Shown: in pieces, positions 9,601 through 19,560 of the stretch | How positions within the stretch are numbered: position 1 is the first letter of the stretch | How the letters are laid out: every line of letters begins with the position of its first letter | Assembly: GCA_964471825.1 (NCBI GenBank) | Contig: CAYYKD010000033.1 | Location: 1-44,570, forward strand | Length of the DNA: 44,570 bases | Source: CAYYKD01 sp964471825 | GTDB taxonomy: Bacteria; Spirochaetota; GWE2-31-10; CAYYKD01 | Direction: 5' to 3' | Program-made: the position numbers and the translations under genes | Notes under the pieces: model-generated | Seen by the model: the letters and a program-made list of their open reading frames with translations, nothing else | Database searches by the model: none | What the model was told of the DNA's origin: nothing

Positions 9601-10276
9601 TGTTTACAGTGAGGAAATCTCTGATTCTGTTACTGCTTTGCCATTTATTGAAACACCTCTGAAAATGCCTGATGGAAAAACAGTATTATTAAAAGGAACC
9701 TCTCCAATTGTATCGGTTGATTGTGACGGAAACATCGAAATGTTTCTTGTTGTTAAGGGACAATCTAAACCCCATCATCTAATATTACCATATCTTTATT
9801 ATGCACTTCTTATTATGGCCGGTAAGGTAAATAGTTTTTCGTTACTTGTTTCTGAGTCAGATTGTGTAAAAAAGATTGAGTTTCCGTATTTATCAAAGTC
9901 TAAGTCCGAAAAATATCTACAAAGTCTCTGTGCTCGATATCTGGATAGTACGAGTTTATGTTTTGCTCCATTTAGTATTATAGATGGTGATTTTATAAAA
10001 CAACTGGACAGACAAACTGATTCAGAGGGAGCTGGTGAAATTGATGAAGAAAAACATAGTTATGTGAAACTCGTAATAAGTGATAAGATGGAAAATTCAT
10101 TCTCAGGCATATCTCTTTCTAAACCGCTAATGTTAATTGAGGATGTATTAGATTTTGTAAAGGTTGATTGTGTAGAGATTTATCGAGGAATAGATTTTCC
10201 TATAGCAAAGATATTTTATAAATCATCTAATATGGACAAGTCAGGCAAAGAACAACAATCTGAAGGACAAGCATAA
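6647..10276 (+). CDS. recC: Exodeoxyribonuclease V subunit RecC
   Basis: This is the Chi-recognition/scaffold subunit of the RecBCD helicase-nuclease, which processes double-strand breaks. I chose the ATG at 6647 rather than an in-frame start at 6617, because MIKIFYSKTTKV matches the beta-strand start of RecC (M-x-x-I-Y-x-S). The protein is about 1,209 residues, the usual RecC size. Family landmarks are IMVPDISKY near the middle, SGLLPMRPVPFKLVYLIGL followed by GEKEFPG, and a C-terminal inactive nuclease-like domain. No Walker A is present, as expected for RecC, whose helicase fold is inactive. The stop overlaps the recB start by one base (TAATG), so the two are translationally coupled. Gene assignment rests on motifs and position beside recB; overall identity to model RecC looks low. 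Confidence 0.88.
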   Translation: MIKIFYSKTTKVISRQFLDDLRTDNAVIDPFITPTVVIPNANLQRYLELYLAETSGVLFTPKFVFLESMLTGIIAELTGDNKDDYHFLSSKRNAGYLDLMVYHEIKKNLHRDSFIPVRNYISGVNKREQDAKIWQLSEKLAYLFREYEYKRNEGIANWLSDNSMYRLSDNGVILNDILQDSSIEDVEGFQREIYRSIYSENGIFSRPVNNKKIINLNGYYRNFIKNTNNRKYEKLNRRYYIFGLSNISGFHYKIIKSLSEFCDMYFYNLSLYDQKYDVKPLFEFEDENLKLIKSTFNDIKINYIEDMVNEESNEELNENYIENDITDDKKSKENMSDAGSPSLLKRFQELIFTGKTKRCTSIDNSIIITGACGIDREIITIYNSILYNLKINPDLQLNDIAIMVPDISKYKAMIKYIFDSHGRISYNLSDSNAKEDSVYGKAVSSLLSICRENFSRKVVFNLLYNRLFMNCFKLDVEVIDNFLKLCEDLNIFSNIKPDSVYSWRSGLRRLKFAKILDLPVLNDDGSFESFKETIPYETPLGLDEDNINILISIVERLINDSEMINNLDFTKPCGSYIMEFFDRYIKISGDEKSEQFVRKVLFERITLLDEVYQLQDDFEGSLDLLSDFLESVLTSMPSGTGAYLSGGINISGLLPMRPVPFKLVYLIGLGEKEFPGSDRELSLNLMSKKYCGKYLGDLTGSELNRYIFQEIVLSVKEKLILSYVCQDTEKDAQLYPSGLILKIVDVINKKIIKNDPLIDSFNDSSRDRSDDNDQIGLIPKILNIVETPLNVLSRACVDDHGIYKELFVNYDNFDLELIKTKHQKKKPRNFDFEDTISSDSLKVVPEGQITINLYQLKSYIYNPIENVIKRDLGLYEDEFDIFKTREDEPFYLDDSFERSFLSTVIYKAYAGPDKVAKGTENGDNENSNTIDSYIQGLFKYKTLQGKAVNEEFCESQIKVLKGEFEKRFSHKSWSEQVESVKYKKTVYSEEISDSVTALPFIETPLKMPDGKTVLLKGTSPIVSVDCDGNIEMFLVVKGQSKPHHLILPYLYYALLIMAGKVNSFSLLVSESDCVKKIEFPYLSKSKSEKYLQSLCARYLDSTSLCFAPFSIIDGDFIKQLDRQTDSEGAGEIDEEKHSYVKLVISDKMENSFSGISLSKPLMLIEDVLDFVKVDCVEIYRGIDFPIAKIFYKSSNMDKSGKEQQSEGQA

Positions 10277-13200
10277 TGGAAAATAGAGAGCCGCAACTTC
10301 TTGATATTAAAAAAATGGATCTTGATAGGCATGGTGTAATTGAGGCATCGGCAGGGACAGGTAAAACTTATACAGTTCAGCATCTTGTAACAAGGCTTAT
10401 AGCAGAACAGAATATAGATATCAGTAGTATTCTTGTTGTAACCTACACAGAAAAAGCTGCAGGCGAGTTACGGGAGCGGATTCGACAATCACTTATTGAT
10501 AACATTAATAGGAATGGCGAAATTAAATATGAATACAACGATGAGCAGATAGAAAGGCTTCAAAATGCTCTAAATAGTTATGACAGGTCGGAGATCCATA
10601 CAATACATGGTTTTTGCAATTCGCTCATCAATGATTACTCATTTGATAATAAACTTTTTTTTTCTAACACGATTGTAGATGATGGCGAGATCTCTTTAAA
10701 AATACTTCATGAAATAATGCGAACAGATTGGCCTGATACCTATAAGGAGATGTTAACAGATCTTTTGATAATATCAAATGTAAATGAAAGCTGGGAAAAA
10801 TCAGTAATAAATCTATCATACTCATATAATGAGATTGAAACAGTTGGTTATTCTATAAATCCACCTTATAATGCAGATTTTTATCATTTTTTACAGCAAA
10901 TTTCTGAAAAAAATGTGGGGTTGTGGAGTAGCGGTATTCATCTCAGATCAGCAAATATTAATTCAAATATTCTACTAGACGCTCTAAAAAAATCGTCTAA
11001 TATTAATGGAAACACCATTAATGCTATGAAGAGGCGGGCAGATCGGATAAAACTTTTTATTCAGTCTGACATCTCAGTTGTTAGATTTTCAGNNNNNNNN
11101 NNNNNNNNNNNNNNNNNNNNNNNNNNNTAATGGAAGTCTTCTTGATGGAAAATCAGCGGAATTATCTGTGCTTTTTAACTTTGCTAAGAGTGCCTTTGAG
11201 CAAAATAATATTTTAAAGAATCAGCTTAAAACAAATACCGTGATTGAACTTAGAAAAAAAGTTGAAGAGTATAAACGAAGTAATAGAATGATCAGTTTTA
11301 ATGATATGCTATCACTTGTTTATAATTCTCTTTGCGATAATAATTCATCAAAGTTTACCGATGTTTTAAAATCAAGATTTAGGTGCGGCATAATCGACGA
11401 ATTTCAAGATACCGACATGATTCAATGGGGGATATTTAAGGCTATCTTCATTGACAATGCATTAAAAAATAGAAGAAATACACTATTTATTGTTGGAGAT
11501 CCTAAACAGGCGATCTATGGTTTTAGAGGTGCTGATATAAATGCCTATTTTAAAGCACGATCTGAATTGTTGAGTCTGGGCGGAAACTACTATTTTTTAA
11601 GTTGTAACTGGAGGTCAGATCCGTCAATTGTACGCTTTTTTAACATGATTTTTAGCAACAACGGTAATAGCGTCTTGGATCCGGAGAATGTGGGAGATAG
11701 TAATAATGATAAAATTAACTCCGGCAATAATGGCTGGTTTAGTAATACAAAAGAAATTAAGTATATTGATTCATCGAGTCCACCAAATTTTTCAGGTAAT
11801 AATTCTGAACATCAACTTGATTCTATCAACAGGGTCTATCTTGGAGATCAATTAAATGGTGCAAAGGCTAAAAGAGTCTATGCTTCATTTATCGCAGATG
11901 AAGTCGAAAGTCTTGTTAAAAATGGATCAAAAGATAATATTCAGTATCTTATAAAGGGGAAAAATAGAACTCTTAACTATGGCGATATAGCTATACTTGT
12001 TAAAAAAAGAGGTGAGTATCAAAAGATTGAAGAGGTGTTTAAAAAAAGGTCGATCCCTTACACTATTTATAAAAAAGAAGGTTTATATCTTTCACGAGAA
12101 GCACTGGAGTTGTCGATTATAATTGATGCGATTGCTTATCCTGATAATCAGACATTTTTTAGACTTGCACTGTTAACCCGTTTTTTTGGTGTGCCGCTTG
12201 AGAAACTTGGTACAGTCGCTCTCTCATGTAATGAAGGTGTCGTTGCACAGCTTTTTAATAAATGGACTAATCTCTCTTCTAAGAAAGCATGGCCTAATCT
12301 GTTTAGTTCAATTATTAATGAGACCGGTATTTTTACAAGACTGCTTAACGATGGTTCAGGAGAAAGAGCAATTACTAACTTTAATCATATTATTCAAAAA
12401 CTTATTGTTAAGATATATCAAAATGACTTTATGATTAAGGATATATCTTCGTTTTTGAAGTCTGCAATAAACTCCTATGCAGATGATGAACCGGAGTCCG
12501 GACTTCATAGACTGGAAACGGATGAAAATAGAGTTCAGATAATGACTATTCATGCTTCTAAGGGGCTTGAATTTCCGGTAGTATTTTTAGCAGGCGGTTT
12601 TTCAGATAACCCTGATTCCGGATGGTTTAAATTTTTAAAAGATGGTAAAACCATATTTGATCTTATGAAATCAAATGAATATAAGGATGATAATAGATCC
12701 TATATTTTATCTGAGGATGAAAGGTTATTCTATGTTGCACTAACTAGAACAATGTTGAAAATATATATTCCTGATTACGAGAAATCAGATAGGTCTGATA
12801 ATAATACAATTCTAACTTTAATTAAACAAAATCTTTCCTCAATACCTAAGATTGAAGATATTGTTAAGACCATTAAGGTGGACTCTACGAAACAGGTACC
12901 GATTGAACCTTCTTTAGATAATGAAAAAGCTTTGCCTGATAGTATTACAGAAAGGGTAAAAACTATAGAACAACTAGATAAATTGGTAAATGATTACATT
13001 ATAGAGGGGGCAAGTCCGCCGGATACTAAAGATAGATCATTAATAGTGGATTCATTCAGCAACATAAGTAAGAAGAAGCTCAAGAGGGAGAGCGTAATTG
13101 CAGGGCTTCAAGAGATAGATTATTATATAACCTATGAAGGAGCTTCGACTTTATCAGATGATGGTTATGAAAATGATGAAGTCGATTATCTAAATGATGG

Positions 13201-13873
13201 TGAAAATACAGATAAAACAGATAAAACAGAGCATAGAGATCAAACAAATAACGATCAATATCCACATGGAGCTGATGCCGGGATACTATTTCATTCAATT
13301 ATTGAGAGTGTAAGTTTTAAAGAATTTGTTAATGGACGAGTAAATTATCAACTTATCGAGCATCTTGTAAAAGGGTACATTGACTCAAGTTATCGAAAGA
13401 ATTTGCAGAGTGATACTATAATCAAAGCTATATTTGAGTTAATTGGCCGGGTTATTAATAAGAAGCTTATAGAAGGGGTTACATTATCAGATATTCCTGA
13501 AAATGATATAATTAAAGAGATGAAATTTTTTTATAAAAATAATGAGAGCGAGCAATATATAACCGGATTGATAGATATGATTTTCAGATTCTCAGGCAAG
13601 TACTATATAGTTGATTGGAAAACAAATTATCTTAAAGATGGGTATGGTCTGGAGCAACTTCAAAATGAGATGGACTATCATAACTACAAGATGCAGTATA
13701 TTATTTATACAGAGAGTCTAATTAGGTGGCTAAAAGTCAAGGTAAAGGATTTTGATTATGACACACATTTTGGCGGGGTTTTCTACCTGTTTGTTAGGGG
13801 GATAAATCCAAATAATAATGATGGGATCTATTTTACTAAACCTGCAAAATCTTCTCTATCATGCGAAGTGTAG
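10276..13873 (+). CDS. recB: Exodeoxyribonuclease V subunit RecB (helicase-nuclease)
   Basis: This is the 3'-5' helicase and nuclease subunit of RecBCD. All UvrD/RecB helicase motifs are visible: motif I EASAGTGKTYT near residue 25, motif II GIIDEFQDTD, motif III VGDPKQAIYGFRG, motif IV LSCNWRSD, motif V MTIHASKGLEFPVVFLAGG and motif VI ERLFYVALTRT. The C-terminal RecB nuclease domain is intact, with GLIDMIFRF and the catalytic IVDWKTNYL followed by a tyrosine. A run of 35 Ns (11093-11127) interrupts the region between motifs I and II; the frame changes across it, so the gap length is approximate. The start overlaps recC by one base. No recD lies nearby: the next gene is on the opposite strand. 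Expected length without the gap is about 1,200 residues, normal for RecB. Confidence 0.93.
11093..11127. other. Assembly gap (35 N) inside recB
   Basis: Thirty-five Ns; coding resumes in another frame, so the number of missing bases is not exactly 35. Confidence 0.95.
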
Positions 13874-13911
13874 GACTATCAAAAAATAATCTATATTAGG
13901 CACTCGTTTGA

Positions 13912-16900
13912 TTAGTCAGATACTTTTATATCAATCAGACTAAGGATTGCCGGTATGATAAAGAGTGTTAGAAATGTTGATACAAATAAACCTCCACATA
14001 CAGCAATCCCAAGCGGCTGTATAATATTTGTTCCATCCCCAATTGCAAGGGCTAGTGGTAACATACCAAGTATTGTTGTTAATGAGGTCATAATAATCGG
14101 AGTAAATCTTAGTTTTCCGATATGGATTATTAGATCAATCTTATCTGTAAAGTGTGCTTTCTGACTTAAGTAGAAGTCAATAATTATAATCGAGTTGTTA
14201 ACAACAATTCCTGCAAGGAGGATCATTCCTAGAAGGGAGTTTAATGAGATCGTTGAATTAAATATGAATAGGCTCGAAATTACTCCTATTAGTCCCAATG
14301 GGATTGAAACTATTATGATTAGAGGAATCCTTGCAGAGTTGAATTGTATTCCTAGTACAACGAAAATTAAAATGATACTCATCAATAGGGCAACCAGTAG
14401 TGAGCTTATTGAATCATTTATTACCTCCTGTGTATCTTCAAAGAAGTATGAGTATCCTTGTTCTATTTCGAGTTTCTCTTGTATAATTTTTTTAATTTTA
14501 TTTTCAAACTCGCCCCGTTTATATTTTGGATCGTCTCGTTTCATATAGGCGTATACGCCAAAAGATTCTTTACCGTCAACAAGATGCATCTCACTCAAAC
14601 TCGATTTATTATCAAAATGAAAGAAATGACTTATAGGGATACTCTTATCATTATAGTAGAGGTTAAATTTTTTTATATCATCCATAGATGTTACAAATTT
14701 ATCAGGGTATGCAAGAAGGACATTTATCTTTTTATTATTTATATTATAGTTTAAAACATTCGAACCGTTTAGTAGAAATTTAATAATATTTCCAAGTCTT
14801 GCGATCTGATATGATGGAAACTCCTTAACTATCTCATATCTTGGAATAAGCATAACCTCGTTGGACCTTGAAGTATTTGGGATTGCAAATACGCTTCTAT
14901 ATAGCTGTTCCTTATTTATTAGATCGATAATTTTTTCCATGATGTATGTTTTTTGCTCCCGATCAGGGCCATTGATACTTATCATTAGATCGTATGTTCG
15001 GGGGAGCGGGAGGCGGGCAGGGTCCCAGGGAAATATATCATAACGCCAGTCGGTATTGGTCTGATACTCATCATTTAACTTTTCAATTAAATAATCCATA
15101 TACTTACTTGATTTAAGCTTAAACAGTATTCGTCCGGAATCATTACTAAAAAAGTTTACATTGCTTGTTGTGATTATATCTTTGTATTTTTCCAGAATAT
15201 CTTTTTCAATGGGTTCCATACTTTGCAGGAGTTCCATCTTATCGGTACAGTTAAATTTTCTAAATCTAAATGAAACTCGATCACTTTTTGGATCAGCTAT
15301 GATCTCTTTTCTAATAAGCGGCAATACAAAAATAAAAAGTATAATCAGTGCTGCAAATGAACCTGTTAATAATGCTAATGATCTTGATTTTTTCTTAATT
15401 ATCGCTCTGAGTATGACACTATATATGTTAATTATACCTCTCATAATATTTGTTGAAAATAGTGTCAGCTTGTTTGGTTTATCTGAAACTTTAGTTTTTC
15501 TATAAAGGTAATAGTATACAACCGGTATTACCGTTAATGATATTAGCATGGCAAAAATTAATGTAAATATTATTGTCTTTGCAAGCTCCCCCATGATCGC
15601 ATTTGCTAGCGGTGCTGTAAATGAGAGGGGTAGAAATACACAGATACTTGTAACCGTAGATGCTACCACAGCATTTGCGACCTCTTTAACAGAGATGATA
15701 ATAACTCTTCTAAGGTCGCCTGATGGGTTTTCTAGCCTGTGTCTATGTAGATTTTCCATTATTACTACCGAAGAGTCCACTATCATCCCTACAGCTAAGG
15801 TTATTCCGCTTAGAGATATTAGATTTATTGTTAGTTTAAAGGCATTCATCAAAATAAAACTAAGTATTATTGTTAACGGAATAGATAGTCCAATAATTAA
15901 TGTGTTCTTAAATTCACCAAGTATAAAGAATATAAGTATTATAGCTAAGAGTCCTCCGGTTAGTGCAGATACAAGTACATTATTTATTGACTTATCAACA
16001 AATTCTGCAGGGTCAAGGAGGACGGTAAATTCGATATCATCCGGTAATTCTTTTTTTGCTTCTTTGATGGCTTTTTTTATATCTCCTGATAAATTTTTTA
16101 GATTTCCATCTTGCTTAGGTATTGCTAAGATCAATACTGTGTTTTTTCCATTGGTTCTGTATAGATTGCGGGGAAGATCATATTTTACAGATACTGTTGC
16201 AATATCCTTTAAAAATATTTTTTTGTTTCCCTTTACGGAGATTAGTATGTTTTCAATCTCAAATATTGAGTCAATCCCCTTGTTTATCCTAAGGCTGTAT
16301 CTATTTTTACCGTCATCAAAACTACCTAGAGATTGATGTCTGTAGCCTGACCTGATTGCCTGAATTATTTCATCTGAAGTTAACCCATTACTGATTACGG
16401 CTCTATTATCAAGTCGAATCTCTGCAGTGAGATCTTCAATGTCAATTAACTCTATAGATTCTGCATCCTCTATCTTGGTCATTGTTCGAAGAAATACCGG
16501 GTTAACAATGCCGAAAATATCTTTAAAATCCCGTTTCTCTGATGTAACTGCAATTGAAACATAGCTTGTAAAAAACCTTGAAAAGAAGACTCTAAAGTTT
16601 TCTGATTCTTCAGGAAGTTGATTTTTGATTGAATCCATTTGCTGTAGTACCCTGGCACGGGCAATTTCTATGTCAACTCCCCAATTAAACTCCACATCAA
16701 ATTCATTCTTACCGGATGAATATGTTGATGTTACAAAGTCAAGATCTGTTACTGCATTGAGTTTCTGTTCTATCAATTCACCATAGTTGTCGTAGAAGTC
16801 TTCTGCTGTAAAACTTGGGTGGGGGATGTCAACCATTATCAGCGGTTTTCTAGTATTTGGGTATAGTTTAATAGGCATCTTAAAAAGTGAATATAGACCA

Positions 16901-16965
16901 AACAGGATTAATGGAATAAGAATAAATAAAATAACTCGTCTTCTTTTAAGTAGGAAATCAATCAT
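13912..16965 (-). CDS. RND-family efflux pump inner-membrane transporter
   Basis: A proton-driven RND transporter of 1,017 residues, the pump of a tripartite efflux system. It has the family layout: an N-terminal helix (about 10-28), a large periplasmic porter domain, six helices (about 330-560), a second porter domain and six more helices. Helix 4 reads GITLAVGMIVDSSVVIMEN with a single acid, Asp397, followed by Ser398-Ser399, where AcrB has two adjacent Asp residues. Helix 10 has GIVVNNSIIIIDF. The single acid suggests an HAE relative other than the AcrB type and possibly different proton coupling. Its start overlaps the adaptor stop by four bases (ATGA), so it is the third gene of the tolC-like/adaptor/pump operon. 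It converges on recB with only 38 bases between. Substrate is unknown. Confidence 0.92.
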   Translation of the reverse strand: MIDFLLKRRRVILFILIPLILFGLYSLFKMPIKLYPNTRKPLIMVDIPHPSFTAEDFYDNYGELIEQKLNAVTDLDFVTSTYSSGKNEFDVEFNWGVDIEIARARVLQQMDSIKNQLPEESENFRVFFSRFFTSYVSIAVTSEKRDFKDIFGIVNPVFLRTMTKIEDAESIELIDIEDLTAEIRLDNRAVISNGLTSDEIIQAIRSGYRHQSLGSFDDGKNRYSLRINKGIDSIFEIENILISVKGNKKIFLKDIATVSVKYDLPRNLYRTNGKNTVLILAIPKQDGNLKNLSGDIKKAIKEAKKELPDDIEFTVLLDPAEFVDKSINNVLVSALTGGLLAIILIFFILGEFKNTLIIGLSIPLTIILSFILMNAFKLTINLISLSGITLAVGMIVDSSVVIMENLHRHRLENPSGDLRRVIIISVKEVANAVVASTVTSICVFLPLSFTAPLANAIMGELAKTIIFTLIFAMLISLTVIPVVYYYLYRKTKVSDKPNKLTLFSTNIMRGIINIYSVILRAIIKKKSRSLALLTGSFAALIILFIFVLPLIRKEIIADPKSDRVSFRFRKFNCTDKMELLQSMEPIEKDILEKYKDIITTSNVNFFSNDSGRILFKLKSSKYMDYLIEKLNDEYQTNTDWRYDIFPWDPARLPLPRTYDLMISINGPDREQKTYIMEKIIDLINKEQLYRSVFAIPNTSRSNEVMLIPRYEIVKEFPSYQIARLGNIIKFLLNGSNVLNYNINNKKINVLLAYPDKFVTSMDDIKKFNLYYNDKSIPISHFFHFDNKSSLSEMHLVDGKESFGVYAYMKRDDPKYKRGEFENKIKKIIQEKLEIEQGYSYFFEDTQEVINDSISSLLVALLMSIILIFVVLGIQFNSARIPLIIIVSIPLGLIGVISSLFIFNSTISLNSLLGMILLAGIVVNNSIIIIDFYLSQKAHFTDKIDLIIHIGKLRFTPIIMTSLTTILGMLPLALAIGDGTNIIQPLGIAVCGGLFVSTFLTLFIIPAILSLIDIKVSD

Positions 16966-17825
16966 CTTGGTTTGTTTTTACCTTCCCCTTTTTTTTCTTT
17001 TTCCTGAATTATTGCTTCATCTCCATCATTAAAGGCTTTATTAAAAGCAGATACAATAAATTCGCCCTGAGTAAGGCCTGAGCTTATCAAAATATCAGTT
17101 CCGACTACTTTATCAATAATAATTTCTCTGTTCTGAAGTTTACCGTCTTTAAATACTGTAACAAAGTTCTTGCCAAATTTTTTTGAAACAAGTTTTACCG
17201 GTATCGTTATCCCCTTTATATGGTTGACCCTTATTTCAAGGAACACAAAATATCCGGGGAAAAAGATATTTAGTTTTGGAATTGATACCTCAATATTGAA
17301 TAGTCCGGTTTTCATATCAGGCAATACCGATTTTTTTATTATTGTTCCGGTAACACCTTCATGTGACTTAATAAATACCTTGTCGCCGGTTTTGATTAGA
17401 TTGATATCCTGGTCACTCATCAGGAGGCTTGTTTTATACATTGAAACATCAGCTATGCTAAAGATTTCAGATCTTTCAATTACCTCAGAAGATTTGGACA
17501 TTGTCAGACCGGTTATTATTCCCCCGGTATTTGCGGTAATTACTAGCGGTTTATAGTTGTCTATTTGGTTTTTTCGCCTAACAGTCATCAAAACAGACCC
17601 CGGTTCGACAAAATCTCCCTCTTTATAGTAGATATTGTCAATTGTACCGGTTATTGGAGCGTAATATTTATAAATGAAAAATGGCTCCAACCTTGCACCA
17701 TATTCTATAGTGTTGAAATTTTCTTTGATTTTTACTTTCTCAACTTTAACTTTAACGGGTTCATTACTACTTAATAAGACGGGTGTAGCTAATAACAGTA
17801 AGATAATAAGAAAACTATTTTTCAT
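16962..17825 (-). CDS. RND efflux periplasmic adaptor (membrane fusion protein)
   Basis: The periplasmic adaptor linking the pump to the outer-membrane channel. The first 19 residues form a signal peptide. A lipoyl/barrel-sandwich half-motif follows (YYAPITGTIDNIYYKEGDFV, about 54-73), then the second half (TANTGGIITGL, about 99-109), a beta-barrel region (SDQDINLIKTGDKVFI) and a membrane-proximal domain (GLTQGEFIVSAFNKAFNDGD). At 287 residues it is shorter than typical AcrA-like adaptors, and the two lipoyl halves are separated by only about 25 residues, so the alpha-helical hairpin is absent or minimal. It overlaps tolC-like by 11 bases upstream and the pump by 4 bases downstream, a tightly coupled operon. 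Confidence 0.88.
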   Translation of the reverse strand: MKNSFLIILLLLATPVLLSSNEPVKVKVEKVKIKENFNTIEYGARLEPFFIYKYYAPITGTIDNIYYKEGDFVEPGSVLMTVRRKNQIDNYKPLVITANTGGIITGLTMSKSSEVIERSEIFSIADVSMYKTSLLMSDQDINLIKTGDKVFIKSHEGVTGTIIKKSVLPDMKTGLFNIEVSIPKLNIFFPGYFVFLEIRVNHIKGITIPVKLVSKKFGKNFVTVFKDGKLQNREIIIDKVVGTDILISSGLTQGEFIVSAFNKAFNDGDEAIIQEKEKKGEGKNKPR

Positions 17826-19170
17826 TATTCATAACTCCCTTAAAAATTCTAAAATCAGTATTAAGTATCAGATCAATATCTATTAGGTAGAATAGAGTCT
17901 CTGCTGAATAGTTTAGAATGTTGTATTCAATTTCATCTCTATCGTTCATAGTTTTAATAAGCTCATCATATGGTATGTTTCCGTCATTATACTCTTTTTC
18001 AAGAAGATCGAATGTTTTATTGGCAATTTTAAGGTTTAAATTAAGGCTTTTTATTGTTTTGTTGTTGTTTTTAACACTGTTTATAAGGTTAGTAACATCG
18101 AGTATTGTTTTATTAAATAATAGTTCTCTGGAAAGCCTTAAATCCTCAACTGCAAAAGTTTTGTTTAAAATATTATTTTGCTCACTTGAAAATGGCAGAT
18201 AACCGCCAATAGGAATTGAAACGGAAATTGAGATTGAGTTTACCGGTTTTTTCCAGGCATTGTTATCAGAGAGATCGCTTTGAAACAGATCATTTTTTAG
18301 ACCACCTGATAGACCGTATTGTAGTCTAAGTGAGGGGGTAAGGTCGGAATAGCTTGAATTAATCTCATTAATTGCGGCCTGATAGTCAAGTGTACTCATT
18401 TTGAGGTTTAGATTGTCATTTAACATTTCAGGCTTAAAATCGACAGTTTCCACTTCAAAAACAGGCAGTTCACCGGTCAGCATTAAATTTTTATTATTAT
18501 CAATTCCTAATAATAATTTTAAAGTTGCAATATCATTTTCATATATGGTTTTTATTCTCTCTATCTCTGGTATTTTATTTAGATAGTCAAGTTCGGCTTT
18601 TAGTTTTTCAATCTCAGATGAAAGTCCTTTGTTGTATTTATCCGCCGTAGTTGCAAACACCTTTTTAGAGTTTTCCATAGCTCTGTTTTTTTGTTCAATC
18701 CTTTTTTGCCCCAGGAGACTTTTAAAATAAGTCTTGACAGTATTAACCTTAATTAAGTCCCTGGCTTTATGATATGAAATTAAACCTTTTTTCCAGTCGA
18801 GCACAGTTTTATACACCTCAAATGCAGTTTTCATTGTAAATGAGTGTGATACACCGAGGTTGTAGTTAAAACCGGTTTTATTATCCGTGTCATTTACAGA
18901 AACTGATCCGGAAAGTGAAAGATTTGTAGGAGTAACTAATATTTTACTCCAGACTGTGTATAATTGAAGTTGCGTTTTACTTAGGGCTAAATTTGCTCTT
19001 TTTGAGTCTATACTATTGTTTAGGGAGAGTTCAACAGCTTCACTTAAGGAAATATTTAAAATCTTAGAATTGTTTGTATCGGAATTTGTATTTATTGAAA
19101 TATGGTTTTTGTTTGCGTAGATGAACGCTGAAGATAAAAGGATTATTACTGTAAGAGATAAAGATTTCAT
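17815..19170 (-). CDS. TolC-family outer-membrane efflux protein
   Basis: The outer-membrane channel component of the tripartite efflux system, 451 residues. A signal peptide (about 1-19) is followed by two OEP repeats. The first begins at NISLSEAVELSLNNSIDSKR, the usual L-S-x-A-V-x-L-A-L-x-N start, and the second is in the C-terminal half. Long helical coiled-coil stretches include KKVFATTADKYNKGLSSEIE and LDLLEKEYNDGNIPYDELI-type segments, which are typical TolC helices. It is the first gene of the operon, with the adaptor starting 11 bases before its stop. The ATG at 19170 is at the end of an AT-rich upstream region carrying a possible promoter. Confidence 0.9.
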   Translation of the reverse strand: MKSLSLTVIILLSSAFIYANKNHISINTNSDTNNSKILNISLSEAVELSLNNSIDSKRANLALSKTQLQLYTVWSKILVTPTNLSLSGSVSVNDTDNKTGFNYNLGVSHSFTMKTAFEVYKTVLDWKKGLISYHKARDLIKVNTVKTYFKSLLGQKRIEQKNRAMENSKKVFATTADKYNKGLSSEIEKLKAELDYLNKIPEIERIKTIYENDIATLKLLLGIDNNKNLMLTGELPVFEVETVDFKPEMLNDNLNLKMSTLDYQAAINEINSSYSDLTPSLRLQYGLSGGLKNDLFQSDLSDNNAWKKPVNSISISVSIPIGGYLPFSSEQNNILNKTFAVEDLRLSRELLFNKTILDVTNLINSVKNNNKTIKSLNLNLKIANKTFDLLEKEYNDGNIPYDELIKTMNDRDEIEYNILNYSAETLFYLIDIDLILNTDFRIFKGVMNNEK

Positions 19171-19201
19171 GATGAGTTCTCAAATATTTCAATTTAATAA
19201 A

Positions 19202-19230
19202 ATCATAATATATAAAATACAATAATACAA
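19202..19230 (-). promoter_or_regulatory. Candidate promoter of the efflux operon
   Basis: On the minus strand TTGTAT (19230-19225) and TATGAT (19207-19202) have 17-base spacing, about 32 bases before the tolC-like ATG. Only moderate consensus in AT-rich DNA. Confidence 0.35.
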
Positions 19231-19423
19231 ACGGATTTTAAATATTTACATTTAAGATAAATGTTCTTAACTACATGATATTTAGGCTTGTTCTTAGCCA
19301 GGTATTATAGTAACAACACTTTAGTGTCCTTAAATGATTGTTGTAAATGTTGTAAGTATTGACGGTTATGTATTGACCTCTAATAAACTTTTTGTCCATT
19401 TTTTTTTAAAGCTTAATTTCTAT

Positions 19424-19500
19424 GAATCAAATAAATGAATCAAATAAATGAATCAAATAAATGAATCAAATAAATGAATCAAATAAATGAATCAAATAAA
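19424..19500. repeat. 13-bp perfect tandem repeat, six copies
   Basis: The unit GAATCAAATAAAT is repeated five times perfectly plus a sixth copy lacking the last base. It lies 75 bases upstream of the outer-membrane protein ATG, in the promoter or leader region. Perfect identity among copies suggests recent expansion by slippage. Confidence 0.95.
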
Positions 19501-19560
19501 GCTCGTTGACTTTTATATATCTTTAGTTTATAATTATATAAATAATTTTCTGTTTGGTAA

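Noticed and set aside
15548..16336. Long plus-strand open frame of 262 codons opposite the RND pump gene
   Set aside because: It is the antisense shadow of a clear RND transporter; the translation is low-complexity Ile/Ser-rich and has no ribosome site.
19424..19500. CRISPR array
   Set aside because: The 13-bp units are directly adjacent with no spacers, and no cas genes are present.
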